Shown: positions 9,171 through 18,418 of the stretch, piece after piece
Numbering within the stretch: position 1 is the first letter of the stretch
Layout of the letters: every line of letters starts with the position of its first letter
Source: an uncultured Desulfuromonadales bacterium
GTDB lineage: Bacteria; Desulfobacterota; Desulfuromonadia; Desulfuromonadales; Geopsychrobacteraceae
Assembly (NCBI GenBank): GCA_945787335.1
Contig: CALZHR010000259.1
Location: 1-55,824, forward strand
Reading direction: 5' to 3'
DNA length: 55,824 bases
Notes under the pieces: generated by a model
What the model was told of the DNA's origin: nothing
What the model saw: the letters and a program-made list of their open reading frames with translations, nothing else
Database searches by the model: none
Program-made: the position numbers and the translations under genes

Positions 9171-10478
9171 ATGTCGACGCTGCAGAATATCTTAGCGATA
9201 CCTGAACTGCGGCGGAGAATCCTCTTTACCCTCGGCATGCTGGCCGTTTACCGGATCGGCTGTCATGTGCCGACGCCGGGCATTGACGCCCAGGTGCTGG
9301 CAAAGTTTTTCGAGGGGACCGAGGGGACTCTGCTGGGAATGGTGAGTGCTTTTACCGGTGGTGCCCTGGAGCGGATGACGATATTCGCGCTCGGGATCAT
9401 GCCTTATATCAGTGCATCGATTATTCTGCAGTTGCTTACGGTCGTCTTTGAGCCGCTGGAAAAACTCTCGAAAGAGGGCGAGCAGGGGCGGAAGAAGATC
9501 ACCCAGTGGACCCGTTACGGCACCATAATGCTGGCGATCATCCAGGGCTTCGGCATTGCCGTCGGCCTGCAGGCGATGGTTGGTCCCGCCGGTGAGCCGG
9601 TGGTGCCGGCTCCTGGTCCCGGCTTTATTTTCATGACCGTTCTGACTCTGACCGCAGGAACCGCATTCATCATGTGGCTCGGCGAGCAGATTACCGAGCG
9701 CGGCATCGGCAACGGCATCTCGTTGATCATTTTTGCCGGAATCGTAGCTGCGATGCCCTCGGCCATTGTCAATACCATTCGCCTGGTGGATACCGGCGCA
9801 ATGACGCCGACGGTGGTCATCTTTATCATGGCTTTGATGATGGCAGTCGTTGCCGCGATCATTTACATGGAGCGTGCTCAACGGCGGGTGCCGATTCATT
9901 ACGCCAAGCGGGTGGTCGGAATGCGTAACATGGGCGGCCAGGCGAGTCACCTGCCGCTGAAGATCAATATGAGCGGAGTTATCCCGCCGATCTTCGCCAG
10001 TTCGATCATGATGTTTCCGGCAACTGTGGCCCAGATGATAGATGTGCCCTGGGTGCAGTTGATCGCCGGAGTCATGACCCCGGATCACTGGATTTATAAC
10101 GTTTTTTATGTTGCTTTTATCGTCTTCTTTTGCTACTTCTACACGGCTGTCACCTTTAATCCGGTCAACGTCGCTGAGAATGTGAAAAATCAAGGCGGTT
10201 TTGTACCGGGTGTGCGTCCCGGGAAAGAAACTGCCGACTACTTGGATACGGTCCTTGGTCGGCTGACTTTTGCAGGCGCGATTTATGTGTCGGTCGTCTG
10301 TGTCTTGCCAACGCTGATGATCAGCCAGTTGAATGTCCCATTCTTCTTTGGCGGCACATCACTGCTGATCGTCGTTGGGGTCGGGATGGATACGGCATCA
10401 CAGATTGAGGCGCACCTGATCAGCCGCTCTTATGAGGGCTTTATGAAAGGTGTCACCCTCAAGGGCCGGCACGGCTAG
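9171..10478 (+). CDS. secY: Protein translocase subunit SecY
   Basis: 435 residues, ten predicted membrane helices. SecY is the channel of the SecYEG translocon that exports and inserts proteins at the inner membrane. Visible marks are the plug-region start [18 protein letters not shown], the TM2-region [17 protein letters not shown], and the large cytoplasmic loops with [14 protein letters not shown] and [16 protein letters not shown]. It follows rplO closely in the standard spc order, so membrane-channel and ribosome synthesis are coupled. Confidence 0.98.
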   Translation: MSTLQNILAIPELRRRILFTLGMLAVYRIGCHVPTPGIDAQVLAKFFEGTEGTLLGMVSAFTGGALERMTIFALGIMPYISASIILQLLTVVFEPLEKLSKEGEQGRKKITQWTRYGTIMLAIIQGFGIAVGLQAMVGPAGEPVVPAPGPGFIFMTVLTLTAGTAFIMWLGEQITERGIGNGISLIIFAGIVAAMPSAIVNTIRLVDTGAMTPTVVIFIMALMMAVVAAIIYMERAQRRVPIHYAKRVVGMRNMGGQASHLPLKINMSGVIPPIFASSIMMFPATVAQMIDVPWVQLIAGVMTPDHWIYNVFYVAFIVFFCYFYTAVTFNPVNVAENVKNQGGFVPGVRPGKETADYLDTVLGRLTFAGAIYVSVVCVLPTLMISQLNVPFFFGGTSLLIVVGVGMDTASQIEAHLISRSYEGFMKGVTLKGRHG

Positions 10479-10491
10479 GGGGGGTGAGGCA

Positions 10492-11139
10492 ATGAAACTT
10501 GTACTGCTAGGTCCTCCGGGGGCAGGTAAAGGAACCCAGGCGGCGATGCTGGTGGAAAAGTTCAGTATTCCGCAGATTTCGACCGGTGATATGCTGCGGG
10601 CCGCGGTCCGAGAGCAGACCCCGATGGGACTGAAGGCCAAAGAGTGTATGGATGCGGGTGCCTTGGTTCCCGATGAAGTGGTTATCGGGATCGTCAGGGA
10701 GCGCTTGCAGCAAGCCGATTGTGCCAGTGGTTTTATTCTTGATGGGTTTCCACGCACGGTACCTCAGGCCGATGCACTGAAGCAGACCCTCGTCGAATTG
10801 GGCAAGGAGTTGGATTCGGTGATCTCGCTTGAGGTTGACATCGAGGCCCTGGTAGAGCGCTTGACCGGCCGACGAACCTGTTCAGCCTGCGGTAAGGGTT
10901 TTCATCTGAAGTTCGATCCGCCGGCAGCTGACGGAACCTGCAGTGCCTGTGGCGGCACACTGGTTCAGCGCGATGACGACCAGGAAGCGACGATCCGTAA
11001 CCGGATGGACGTCTATCATCAGCAGACCGCGCCGCTCGAAGATTACTACGCTCAGGACGGACTGCTGACCGCCATCGATGGTATGGCTGAGATCAGCAGC
11101 GTGCAGCAGCAGATTGTAAGCGCACTTCAGGCAGGTTGA
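10492..11139 (+). CDS. adk: Adenylate kinase, zinc-lid form
   Basis: 215 residues. The enzyme converts AMP and ATP to two ADP in the cytoplasm. The P-loop GPPGAGKGTQ is at residues 7-16, the AMP-binding segment STGDMLR follows, and the DGFPRT motif is intact. The lid holds four cysteines as CSACG and a second CSACG, the zinc-binding form. The start at 10492 is used because the family N-terminus is MKLVLLG and GGGGTGAGG lies just upstream. Map follows after one base. Confidence 0.98.
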   Translation: MKLVLLGPPGAGKGTQAAMLVEKFSIPQISTGDMLRAAVREQTPMGLKAKECMDAGALVPDEVVIGIVRERLQQADCASGFILDGFPRTVPQADALKQTLVELGKELDSVISLEVDIEALVERLTGRRTCSACGKGFHLKFDPPAADGTCSACGGTLVQRDDDQEATIRNRMDVYHQQTAPLEDYYAQDGLLTAIDGMAEISSVQQQIVSALQAG

Positions 11140-11140
11140 G

Positions 11141-11893
11141 GTGATTGTCCTCAAGTCTCAGGACGAACTGGGCCGGATGCGCAAAGCCGGCCGCATGGTC
11201 GCTGAGATCCTTGAGCTGCTCAGGCGGAAAATACAGCCCGGCGTGACAACCCTGGAGCTGGATCGCCTGGCCGAAGAACAATGTAACAAATGGAAGGCTC
11301 GTCCAGCCTTTAAAGGTTATGGCGGCTTTCCTTTTACTATTTGTGCCTCGCCCAACGAGCAGGTTGTGCATGGCTTCCCCAACAGCCAGCCGCTGGTTGA
11401 TGGGGACATTATCAGTATCGATTTCGGCCTGATCATCGATGGTTTTCACGGTGATTCGGCTGTAACCATCCCGGTCGGCGATGTCGATGAGACGACCCGC
11501 CGGTTGTTGGATGTCACCAAAGAGTCGTTGGAGCTCGGTATCGCGGCTGCTCAGCCGGGCGGGCGGCTCTCTGACATATCGCATGCAGTGCAGACTCGGG
11601 TTGAACTGGACCATTTCAGCGTGGTCCGTGAGTTTGTCGGTCACGGGATTGGCCGTCAGCTGCATGAGGATCCGCAAATTCCCAACTACGGGTCGCCGGC
11701 ACGGGGTCCGAAGCTGAAGCCGGGTATGACCTTGGCGATTGAGCCGATGGTCAATATCGGCGCGCCAGCCGTCAAGGTTCTGGAAGATGGGTGGACAGCA
11801 GTTACGATCGATGGTCGTCGTTCGGCGCATTTCGAGCATACCATCGCAATTACAGAGGACGGGCCGGAGATTCTGACCCGTTTGGACCATTAA
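11141..11893 (+). CDS. map: Methionine aminopeptidase, type I
   Basis: 250 residues from a GTG start, one base after the adk stop. The enzyme removes the initiator methionine from new proteins. The metal ligands of the pita-bread fold are visible in order: [17 protein letters not shown] supplies the two aspartates, FVGHGIG the histidine, and AIEPM and [16 protein letters not shown] the two glutamates. No N-terminal zinc extension is present. In the secY-adk-map-rpmJ order it is typical of non-enterobacterial genomes. Confidence 0.98.
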   Translation: MIVLKSQDELGRMRKAGRMVAEILELLRRKIQPGVTTLELDRLAEEQCNKWKARPAFKGYGGFPFTICASPNEQVVHGFPNSQPLVDGDIISIDFGLIIDGFHGDSAVTIPVGDVDETTRRLLDVTKESLELGIAAAQPGGRLSDISHAVQTRVELDHFSVVREFVGHGIGRQLHEDPQIPNYGSPARGPKLKPGMTLAIEPMVNIGAPAVKVLEDGWTAVTIDGRRSAHFEHTIAITEDGPEILTRLDH

Positions 11894-11900
11894 ATAATTT

Positions 11901-11916
11901 GACCGGTGCGCCGGTC
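11901..11916 (+). other. Perfect hairpin between map and rpmJ
   Basis: GACCGG, loop TGCG, CCGGTC: a 6-bp perfect stem with a four-base loop in the 53-base gap between map and rpmJ. No T-run follows, so it is not an intrinsic terminator. It could be an RNA processing site or a binding site for regulation of the downstream rpmJ-rpsM-rpsK-rpsD-rpoA-rplQ genes. This role is inference only. Confidence 0.4.
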
Positions 11917-11946
11917 GACAGAATAACGGTAGAAAAGGATCTCAAG

Positions 11947-12060
11947 ATGAAGGTAAGAGCTTCGGTTAAGAAGATCTGCGATAAGTGCAAAGTCATCAAA
12001 CGCAAAGGCGTTATCCGGATCATCTGCGAGAATCCCAAACACAAGCAAAGACAGGGATAA
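11947..12060 (+). CDS. rpmJ: 50S ribosomal protein L36, zinc-binding
   Basis: 37 residues, the smallest ribosomal protein, lying at the base of the stalk on 23S rRNA. It reads [20 protein letters not shown] and ends in HKQRQG. The zinc ligands are C11, C14, C27 and H32, the C+ form. AGGAT lies upstream. Standard position between map and rpsM. Confidence 0.97.
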   Translation: MKVRASVKKICDKCKVIKRKGVIRIICENPKHKQRQG

Positions 12061-12078
12061 CCCCAGGAGGAAAAGACA

Positions 12079-12447
12079 TTGGCACGTATTGCTGGAGTCG
12101 ATTTGCCGCGCAATAAGCGCATTGAAGTAGCCATGACCTATATTTTCGGGATTGGGCGCTCTACTTCTCAGGAGATTCTGTCTCAGGCGGGAGTGAACCA
12201 TAGCACCCGTACAGATGATCTGACAGAATCCGAGTTGGCGAAGATTCGTGAAATTGTCGACCAGAATTACCGTGTTGAAGGTGATCTGCGTCGCGAGGTC
12301 ACGATGAATGTTAAACGGTTGATGGATCTCGGTTGCTACCGCGGCCTGCGCCATCGTAAAGGCCTGCCGGTTCGTGGTCAGAATACCAAGAACAATTCCC
12401 GGACCCGCAAGGGGCCGAAGAAAACCGTCGCCGGTAAGAAGAAATAA
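12079..12447 (+). CDS. rpsM: 30S ribosomal protein S13
   Basis: 122 residues from a TTG start with AGGAGG at 12066-12071. S13 sits at the top of the head and bridges to the large subunit and P-site t[23 protein letters not shown] and the basic C-terminal tail with [14 protein letters not shown] are diagnostic. First gene of the alpha-type cluster with rpsK, rpsD, rpoA and rplQ. Confidence 0.97.
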   Translation: MARIAGVDLPRNKRIEVAMTYIFGIGRSTSQEILSQAGVNHSTRTDDLTESELAKIREIVDQNYRVEGDLRREVTMNVKRLMDLGCYRGLRHRKGLPVRGQNTKNNSRTRKGPKKTVAGKKK

Positions 12448-12458
12448 GCGGAGTTATC

Positions 12459-12854
12459 ATGGCTAAATCTGGTAAGAAGGTCGTTCGGAAAAAGGTTGAG
12501 AAGAAGAACATCGCCAAAGGTGTGGCGCATATTCAGTCGACCTTTAACAATACTATCGTGACCATCTGTGACCCGGCCGGCAACGTTGTTGCCTGGTCGA
12601 CATCTGGTGCCAAAGGCTTTAAGGGTTCCCGGAAGAGCACTCCGTTCGCCGCTCAGATGGCTGCAGAAGAAGCAGCCACCAAGGCTATGGAACACGGAAT
12701 GCGTTCGGTTGAAGCTTATGTCAAAGGTCCCGGTAGCGGTCGCGAATCGGCCCTGCGCGCGTTGTCGCTGGCAGGACTCACAGTCACCATGATCAAGGAC
12801 GTGACGCCGATTCCTCACAATGGTTGCCGTCCGCCCAAGCGCCGTCGCGTTTAA
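12459..12854 (+). CDS. rpsK: 30S ribosomal protein S11
   Basis: 131 residues. S11 forms the platform near the E site. [20 protein letters not shown] near the N-terminal third and [18 protein letters not shown] at the end are nearly invariant in bacteria. Its lysine-rich N-terminus ([15 protein letters not shown]) is typical. It lies 11 bases after rpsM. Confidence 0.98.
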   Translation: MAKSGKKVVRKKVEKKNIAKGVAHIQSTFNNTIVTICDPAGNVVAWSTSGAKGFKGSRKSTPFAAQMAAEEAATKAMEHGMRSVEAYVKGPGSGRESALRALSLAGLTVTMIKDVTPIPHNGCRPPKRRRV

Positions 12855-12872
12855 GCGTCAAGGAGGAAGAAG

Positions 12873-13502
12873 TTGTCTAGGTATTCAGGTGCTGTCTGCC
12901 GTCAGTGCAGAAGAGAAAATTCCAAACTGTTCCTGAAAGGGGACAGGTGCTACACCGATAAATGCGCCGTTGAGCGTCGTAACTATTCGCCAGGCCAGCA
13001 TGGCCAGCGCCGCACAAAAGTCTCTGACTACGGTGTTCAGTTGCGGGAGAAGCAGAAAGTCAAACGTACGTACGGCCTGCAGGAAAAACAGTTCCGTCTG
13101 TATTTCGACAAGGCCGACCGGATGAAGGGCGTGACCGGCGAAAACCTGTTGATGTTGCTCGAGCGGCGTCTTGACAGTATCGTCTATCGCTTCGGCTTTG
13201 CTGTTTCGCGCGCTCAGGCACGGACTTTGGTCCGTCACGGTCACTTCAAGGTCAATGACCACAAAGTGAACATCCCGTCCTATCTGGTGCGCCCGGAAGA
13301 CGTGGTCAGCCTGCGCGACAAGAGTAAAGAGGTTTCCTGCATCAACGAATCGCTCGACAGCGTTATGCGTCGTGGCGTGCCGTCCTGGCTGGAGCTTGAG
13401 CGAGATGCCTTCAAGGGAGTTGTCAAGACCTTGCCGGTGCGCAGCGAACTGACCACTCCTGAGTTCCAGGAGCAGCTGATCGTCGAACTCTACTCCAAGT
13501 AA
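12873..13502 (+). CDS. rpsD: 30S ribosomal protein S4
   Basis: 209 residues, from a TTG start with AAGGAGG upstream. S4 nucleates 30S assembly and in E. coli represses the alpha operon. The N-terminal cysteine cluster ([12 protein letters not shown], then [11 protein letters not shown]) suggests a zinc-binding S4. The S4 RNA-binding domain reads [20 protein letters not shown] with the following VRHGHFKVN. Length is standard. Confidence 0.98.
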   Translation: MSRYSGAVCRQCRRENSKLFLKGDRCYTDKCAVERRNYSPGQHGQRRTKVSDYGVQLREKQKVKRTYGLQEKQFRLYFDKADRMKGVTGENLLMLLERRLDSIVYRFGFAVSRAQARTLVRHGHFKVNDHKVNIPSYLVRPEDVVSLRDKSKEVSCINESLDSVMRRGVPSWLELERDAFKGVVKTLPVRSELTTPEFQEQLIVELYSK

Positions 13503-13545
13503 TTAAGAAACCTCATCAGGGTATCTTGAGAGGGAGAATTTATAT

Positions 13546-14556
13546 ATGTACAAAAACTGGAGAGACCTGATCAAGCCGAAGCGTCTCGAAGCCTCTGAGC
13601 TGTCTGAAACTTATGGCAAGTTTGTTGCTGAGCCGTTCGAGCGGGGTTTCGGGACGACGCTTGGCAACTCGTTGCGCCGCATTCTTCTGTCCTCTTTGCA
13701 GGGTGCTGCCATTACCTCGGTGCGGATCAAGAATGTCCAGCATGAGTTCTCCAGCGTGGTTGGCGTGACCGAAGATGTCACCGATATCATCCTGAATCTC
13801 AAGGGCGTTAAGGTGCGCTTGCATGGTCACGACCCGCGCAACGTGCGGATCGTAAAAAAAGGCGCCGGCGTGATCAAGGCCGGGGATATCATCACCGACA
13901 GTAATGTTGAAATCCTCAATCCGGATCACCATATCGCCGCCTGTGGAGAAGAGACCGATCTTGAAGTCGACATGCTCGTTGCCATGGGCAAAGGCTATGT
14001 CTCCGCAGACAAGAACCGTGATGAGACTTCACCGGTCGGGACCATCCCGATCGACTCGATCTTCTCACCGATCGTCAAGGTCAACTTCACAGTTTCCAAT
14101 GCACGGGTCGGGCAGATCACCGACTATGACAAGCTGACTCTCGAAGTCAATACCGACGGCAGCCTCAAGCCGGAGGACGCAGTCGCATATGCCGCCAAGA
14201 TTCACAAGGAGCAGCTGCAGATCTTCATCAACTTCGATGAAACCGAAGAACCGGTTCCTCAGGAAGAAGATGATGAAAAGCAGAAAATCAACGAGAACCT
14301 CTATCGTTCCGTTGAAGAGCTCGAACTTTCGGTGCGCAGCGCGAACTGCCTGAAGAACGCACAGATCAACCTGATCGGTGAACTGGTACAGAAGACTGAA
14401 GCGGAAATGCTGAAAACCCAGAATTTCGGTCGTAAGTCGTTGAACGAAATCAAGGATATTCTTGCCGAGATGGGCCTGGGCCTCGGGATGAAGCTGGATA
14501 GCTTCCCTGATCCTGAGTATTTGAAAATGATTCAAAAGGGGCAGGATGACGAGTAG
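13546..14556 (+). CDS. rpoA: DNA-directed RNA polymerase subunit alpha
   Basis: 336 residues. The alpha dimer is the scaffold for core RNA polymerase assembly. The N-terminal domain (about 1-230) has [20 protein letters not shown]. After an acidic linker ([17 protein letters not shown]) the C-terminal domain (about 255-320) has [16 protein letters not shown] and [12 protein letters not shown], the surface that contacts UP elements and activators. SD GAGGGAG upstream. It lies between rpsD and rplQ as expected. Confidence 0.98.
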   Translation: MYKNWRDLIKPKRLEASELSETYGKFVAEPFERGFGTTLGNSLRRILLSSLQGAAITSVRIKNVQHEFSSVVGVTEDVTDIILNLKGVKVRLHGHDPRNVRIVKKGAGVIKAGDIITDSNVEILNPDHHIAACGEETDLEVDMLVAMGKGYVSADKNRDETSPVGTIPIDSIFSPIVKVNFTVSNARVGQITDYDKLTLEVNTDGSLKPEDAVAYAAKIHKEQLQIFINFDETEEPVPQEEDDEKQKINENLYRSVEELELSVRSANCLKNAQINLIGELVQKTEAEMLKTQNFGRKSLNEIKDILAEMGLGLGMKLDSFPDPEYLKMIQKGQDDE

Positions 14557-14591
14557 TCACCACCTTTTAGTTTTGGAAAGGATCAAGAGCA

Positions 14592-15104
14592 ATGCGTCAC
14601 AATAAAATCGGCAGACGTCTCGGCCGGAAACCTGATCATCGTCAGCATATGATGCGCAACATGGTGACCTCTTTTTTTGAGCATGAGAAACTCACCACGA
14701 CCGATACCCGCGCCAAGGAGCTGCGCCGTGTCGTCGACCGCATGGTAACCCTGGGCAAGCGTGGCGACCTGCATGCCCGGCGTCAGGCCCTGCAGGTCAT
14801 TCGCGATAAAAAAGTCGTTGCCAAGCTGTTCGAGATGATCGCTCCGCGCTATCAGCAGCGTCCGGGCGGTTACACCCGGATCATCAAGGTCGCCAACCGC
14901 CTGGGAGACAACGCTCCGATGTCGATCATCGAGCTGGTCGAAGAAGAGTTCTCGCCCAAGGTCAAGAAGGCTGCTCCGGTCGCAGCTGCAGCCGCCCCGG
15001 TTGTCGAAGCTGCACCAGAAGTAGAAACGACCGAAGAGGTTGCAGAAGCTCCGGCAGCGGAAGTTGCTGAAGAAACAACCGTAGAAGAAAAGCCAGAGAA
15101 CTGA
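14592..15104 (+). CDS. rplQ: 50S ribosomal protein L17 with acidic Ala/Glu tail
   Basis: 170 residues. The first about 118 form normal L17 ([20 protein letters not shown], then [16 protein letters not shown] and [17 protein letters not shown]). L17 sits near the tunnel exit. The remaining about 50 residues are a low-complexity tail of alanine, valine and glutamate (with [17 protein letters not shown] at the end), so the protein is longer than the common about 120-residue form. Such tails occur in several deltaproteobacteria. Last gene of the ribosomal super-operon, directly before a strong terminator. Confidence 0.97.
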   Translation: MRHNKIGRRLGRKPDHRQHMMRNMVTSFFEHEKLTTTDTRAKELRRVVDRMVTLGKRGDLHARRQALQVIRDKKVVAKLFEMIAPRYQQRPGGYTRIIKVANRLGDNAPMSIIELVEEEFSPKVKKAAPVAAAAAPVVEAAPEVETTEEVAEAPAAEVAEETTVEEKPEN

Positions 15105-15127
15105 TTTAACGCTCTCTGCGACTGTTG

Positions 15128-15163
15128 AAAAGGGCAAGGAGTGTTCCACTCCTTGCCCTTTTT
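15128..15163 (+). terminator. Intrinsic terminator after rplQ
   Basis: A 16-base perfect stem (AAAAGGGCAAGGAGTG paired with CACTCCTTGCCCTTTT) closes on a 3-base loop TTC and ends in TTTTT. It lies 24 bases after the rplQ stop and closes the ribosomal super-operon. Confidence 0.92.
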
Positions 15164-15193
15164 CATTGGCGTGATGAAAACCTGTGGCCGGCA

Positions 15194-15222
15194 TTGACGC
15201 GGCCAATTCTGAGTGCTAGTTT
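15194..15222 (+). promoter_or_regulatory. Sigma-70-type promoter for mgtE
   Basis: TTGACG at 15194-15199, a 17-base spacer, and TAGTTT at 15217-15222 preceded by TGC (extended -10). It sits between the rplQ terminator and the mgtE SD, so mgtE probably starts its own transcript. Confidence 0.6.
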
Positions 15223-15283
15223 CTTTTTCGATTTCAGGCTTGTTATCACTTGCTTAGCCTTTTTCAGGCACCGGGAGGTTCTT

Positions 15284-16642
15284 ATGCATGAACAGAAGAT
15301 GCAGGTATTGCAAGGAACCGTCAGCAAGCTGCTGCGCCGCGGTGCTGCCACGAACCTGAAAAAGGCCCTCAGCAAAATACACCCCGCCGACATCGCCCAC
15401 CTGTTCCGTTATTTCGATCTGAAAGACCAGAACCGGCTGATCAACCTGATCAGTGATCAGGAGCAGGCCGCCGATGTGTTGTCCGAGCTGGAGACCGATG
15501 CGCGCCAGAAACTCTCCGAATTGCTCGATAAGGATTACCTGATCAGCCTGGTTCAGCAGATGGCTGATGATGACAGTGCAGAACTGATCCGCAGCCTGCC
15601 GGAGGAACTGGCCGACTATGTCCTTGCGGCGTTGCATGGCGAACAGTCGGAAGACGTCGAACAGCTGCTTTCCTATGATGAGCACACAGCCGGCGGGATC
15701 ATGTCCCCCGATGTTTTTTCTCTCGATCAGGAATTGACGGTTCGTCAGGCCATTGAGTCGCTGCAGGACGCCGAAGACTATGAGATGGTCTTCTATCTGT
15801 ACATCACCGACGATCACAACCATCTGGTCGGGGTGCTTTCGTTGCGGCAACTGCTGACCGTGCCGCCGGCAACCATGCTGCGTGAGATCATGACCACCGA
15901 TGTGCTGCGGGTGCGCACCGAAATGGATCAGGAGGAGGTCGCCGAGCTGGTCGCAAAATATAATATCCTGGCGATCCCGGTTGTCGACGAGCATGGCAAA
16001 CTGATGGGACTGATCACCGTTGATGACGTTATCGACGTCATGCGGGATGAAGCGACCGAGGACATCTTCAAGATGGCCGGGGCCAGCGAAGAAGAATTAC
16101 TGCACGGTTACAAAGCCTTTCATATCGCCCGCCTGCGCCTGCCCTGGCTGCTCTCCACCCTGGTCGGCGGCGTGATCACCGGGACATTGATGTGGTATTA
16201 CAAAAGCACCCTTGAGCAGGCCATCATGTTGATTTCCTTCATTCCGGTCATTACCGGCATGGGCGGGAACGTGGGCGGGCAGACCTCGACCATTTTGGTT
16301 CGTGGGTTTGCCACCGGGCGGATCGATTTTCCCGTGCTCCGTCAGGTGTTTTTTAAGGAATTACGCGTCGGCCTGATTATGGGGGTTGTTTGCGGACTGG
16401 TGATCGCGCTGGTGGCGATGATCTGGCACCAGAATGTCTATCTTGGACTGGTGGTCGGCCTCGCCATGGTCGTCGCCATCTCGGTCGCCGCCTGTATGGG
16501 GGTGTTGGCGACCTCTTTTTTCAAGAAGGTCGGCATCGATCCGGCCATCGCCTCGAGCCCGTTTGTGCAGACCGTCAACGATATTACCGGGATTCTCATC
16601 TACTTCACCACCGCGACTCTGTTCCTCCAGCACCTGGTTTAA
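15284..16642 (+). CDS. mgtE: Magnesium transporter MgtE
   Basis: 452 residues. MgtE is a dimeric inner-membrane magnesium channel gated by cytoplasmic magnesium. The N-terminal superhelical domain (about 20-130) includes KIHPADIAHLFRYFDLKDQ. Two CBS domains follow (about 135-255, with HTAGGIMSPDVFSL and then REIMTTDVLRV), then a five-helix membrane domain starting near RLPWLLSTLVGGVITG and including GMGGNVGGQTSTILVRG, the pore signature. The start at 15284 has GGGAGG 8 bases before it. An in-frame start at 15125 lies inside the terminator and was rejected. Confidence 0.95.
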   Translation: MHEQKMQVLQGTVSKLLRRGAATNLKKALSKIHPADIAHLFRYFDLKDQNRLINLISDQEQAADVLSELETDARQKLSELLDKDYLISLVQQMADDDSAELIRSLPEELADYVLAALHGEQSEDVEQLLSYDEHTAGGIMSPDVFSLDQELTVRQAIESLQDAEDYEMVFYLYITDDHNHLVGVLSLRQLLTVPPATMLREIMTTDVLRVRTEMDQEEVAELVAKYNILAIPVVDEHGKLMGLITVDDVIDVMRDEATEDIFKMAGASEEELLHGYKAFHIARLRLPWLLSTLVGGVITGTLMWYYKSTLEQAIMLISFIPVITGMGGNVGGQTSTILVRGFATGRIDFPVLRQVFFKELRVGLIMGVVCGLVIALVAMIWHQNVYLGLVVGLAMVVAISVAACMGVLATSFFKKVGIDPAIASSPFVQTVNDITGILIYFTTATLFLQHLV

Positions 16643-16647
16643 CCGCC

Positions 16648-17385
16648 ATGGCAGGGGCACTGCACCGCACCGAAGCCCTGGTGCTTCGGCATGTCGACTA
16701 TGCCGAAGCCGACCGAATCGTCAGTTTCCTGACCGCTGATCATGGGCTGCAGAAGGGGTTCGCCCGCTCCGCCCGCAAAAGCCGTAAACGTTTCGGAGCC
16801 AGCCTGGAACCGTTCAGTCAGGTCAACGTCCACTATCGCAGCGGCCGCGGCAGCCTCTGGACGCTGCAGGAGGTCGAGCTGATCGCTTCCCGCTCCGGGC
16901 TCTGCGGCGACTTGCAGCGGCTGTCACTGGCCAGCTACGGGGTCGAACTGGTCGAACTGCTGAGTGAAGAGAGCGAGCCCCACCCGCCGATCTACCATCT
17001 GCTCTGCAGCTATCTCGACTATCTCAACAGTGATGGTGATGGGCCGGTCGCCAGGCTGTTGTTTGAGCTGCGGCTGGTCTATCTGCTCGGCTACATTCCG
17101 CACTTTTTGCATTGCAGTGACTGCTTGCGGATTTTCCACGACGAGTCGGTCCGGTTTGACGCCGCGCGTGGCGGCAGCCTCTGCCTGACCTGTGCGGGAC
17201 AAGCCGGTTTGCCGGTCAGCCTGGGAACCATCGGTTCGCTGGCGCGGTCGCTGAATGTCGCAGCGACCCGATTCGAAGGGTTCCGTTTTGGCGTTCAGAC
17301 GTTGACAGAGGGGAGCGCCATCCTCGCCCAGGTGCTTGCTCAGGTGCTGCCGCGGCTACCGAAATCTCTGAAGTTTCTGGTCTGA
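16648..17385 (+). CDS. recO: DNA repair protein RecO
   Basis: 245 residues. RecO works with RecF and RecR to load RecA on SSB-coated DNA gaps. The N-terminal OB fold is visible as EALVLRHVDYAEADRIVSFL and GLQKGFARSARKS. The helical part carries a four-cysteine zinc finger (HCSDC and later LCLTC). The start MAGALHRTEALVL is 5 bases after the mgtE stop, so the two are likely co-transcribed. A longer frame that opens inside mgtE was rejected. No strong SD is seen, which fits coupling to mgtE. Confidence 0.93.
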   Translation: MAGALHRTEALVLRHVDYAEADRIVSFLTADHGLQKGFARSARKSRKRFGASLEPFSQVNVHYRSGRGSLWTLQEVELIASRSGLCGDLQRLSLASYGVELVELLSEESEPHPPIYHLLCSYLDYLNSDGDGPVARLLFELRLVYLLGYIPHFLHCSDCLRIFHDESVRFDAARGGSLCLTCAGQAGLPVSLGTIGSLARSLNVAATRFEGFRFGVQTLTEGSAILAQVLAQVLPRLPKSLKFLV

Positions 17386-17402
17386 TCCGGCCCGCTGGTT
17401 TC

Positions 17403-17431
17403 TTGACATCCACTAGGGCGAAAGTTACACT
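17403..17431 (+). promoter_or_regulatory. Near-consensus sigma-70 promoter upstream of glyQ
   Basis: TTGACA at 17403-17408, exactly 17 bases of spacer, then TACACT at 17426-17431. It lies 17 bases after the recO stop and about 60 bases before the chosen glyQ start. Confidence 0.75.
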
Positions 17432-17493
17432 CGCGTTTCGTGGAAAATGCAGTCATCCCGCCGTTCGGCGGCTGTTCTATCCGTGGAGGCAAT

Positions 17494-18363
<870 letters not shown>

Positions 18364-18418
18364 GATTTGCGTCGCAACGCCTGTTTGCAGGTGTCGACCT
18401 TTGCAATTGGAGATCACC

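Noticed and set aside
15125-15283. Upstream extension of MgtE
   Set aside because: It would begin inside the rplQ terminator and add 53 residues unlike the family. The ATG at 15284 has a clear SD.
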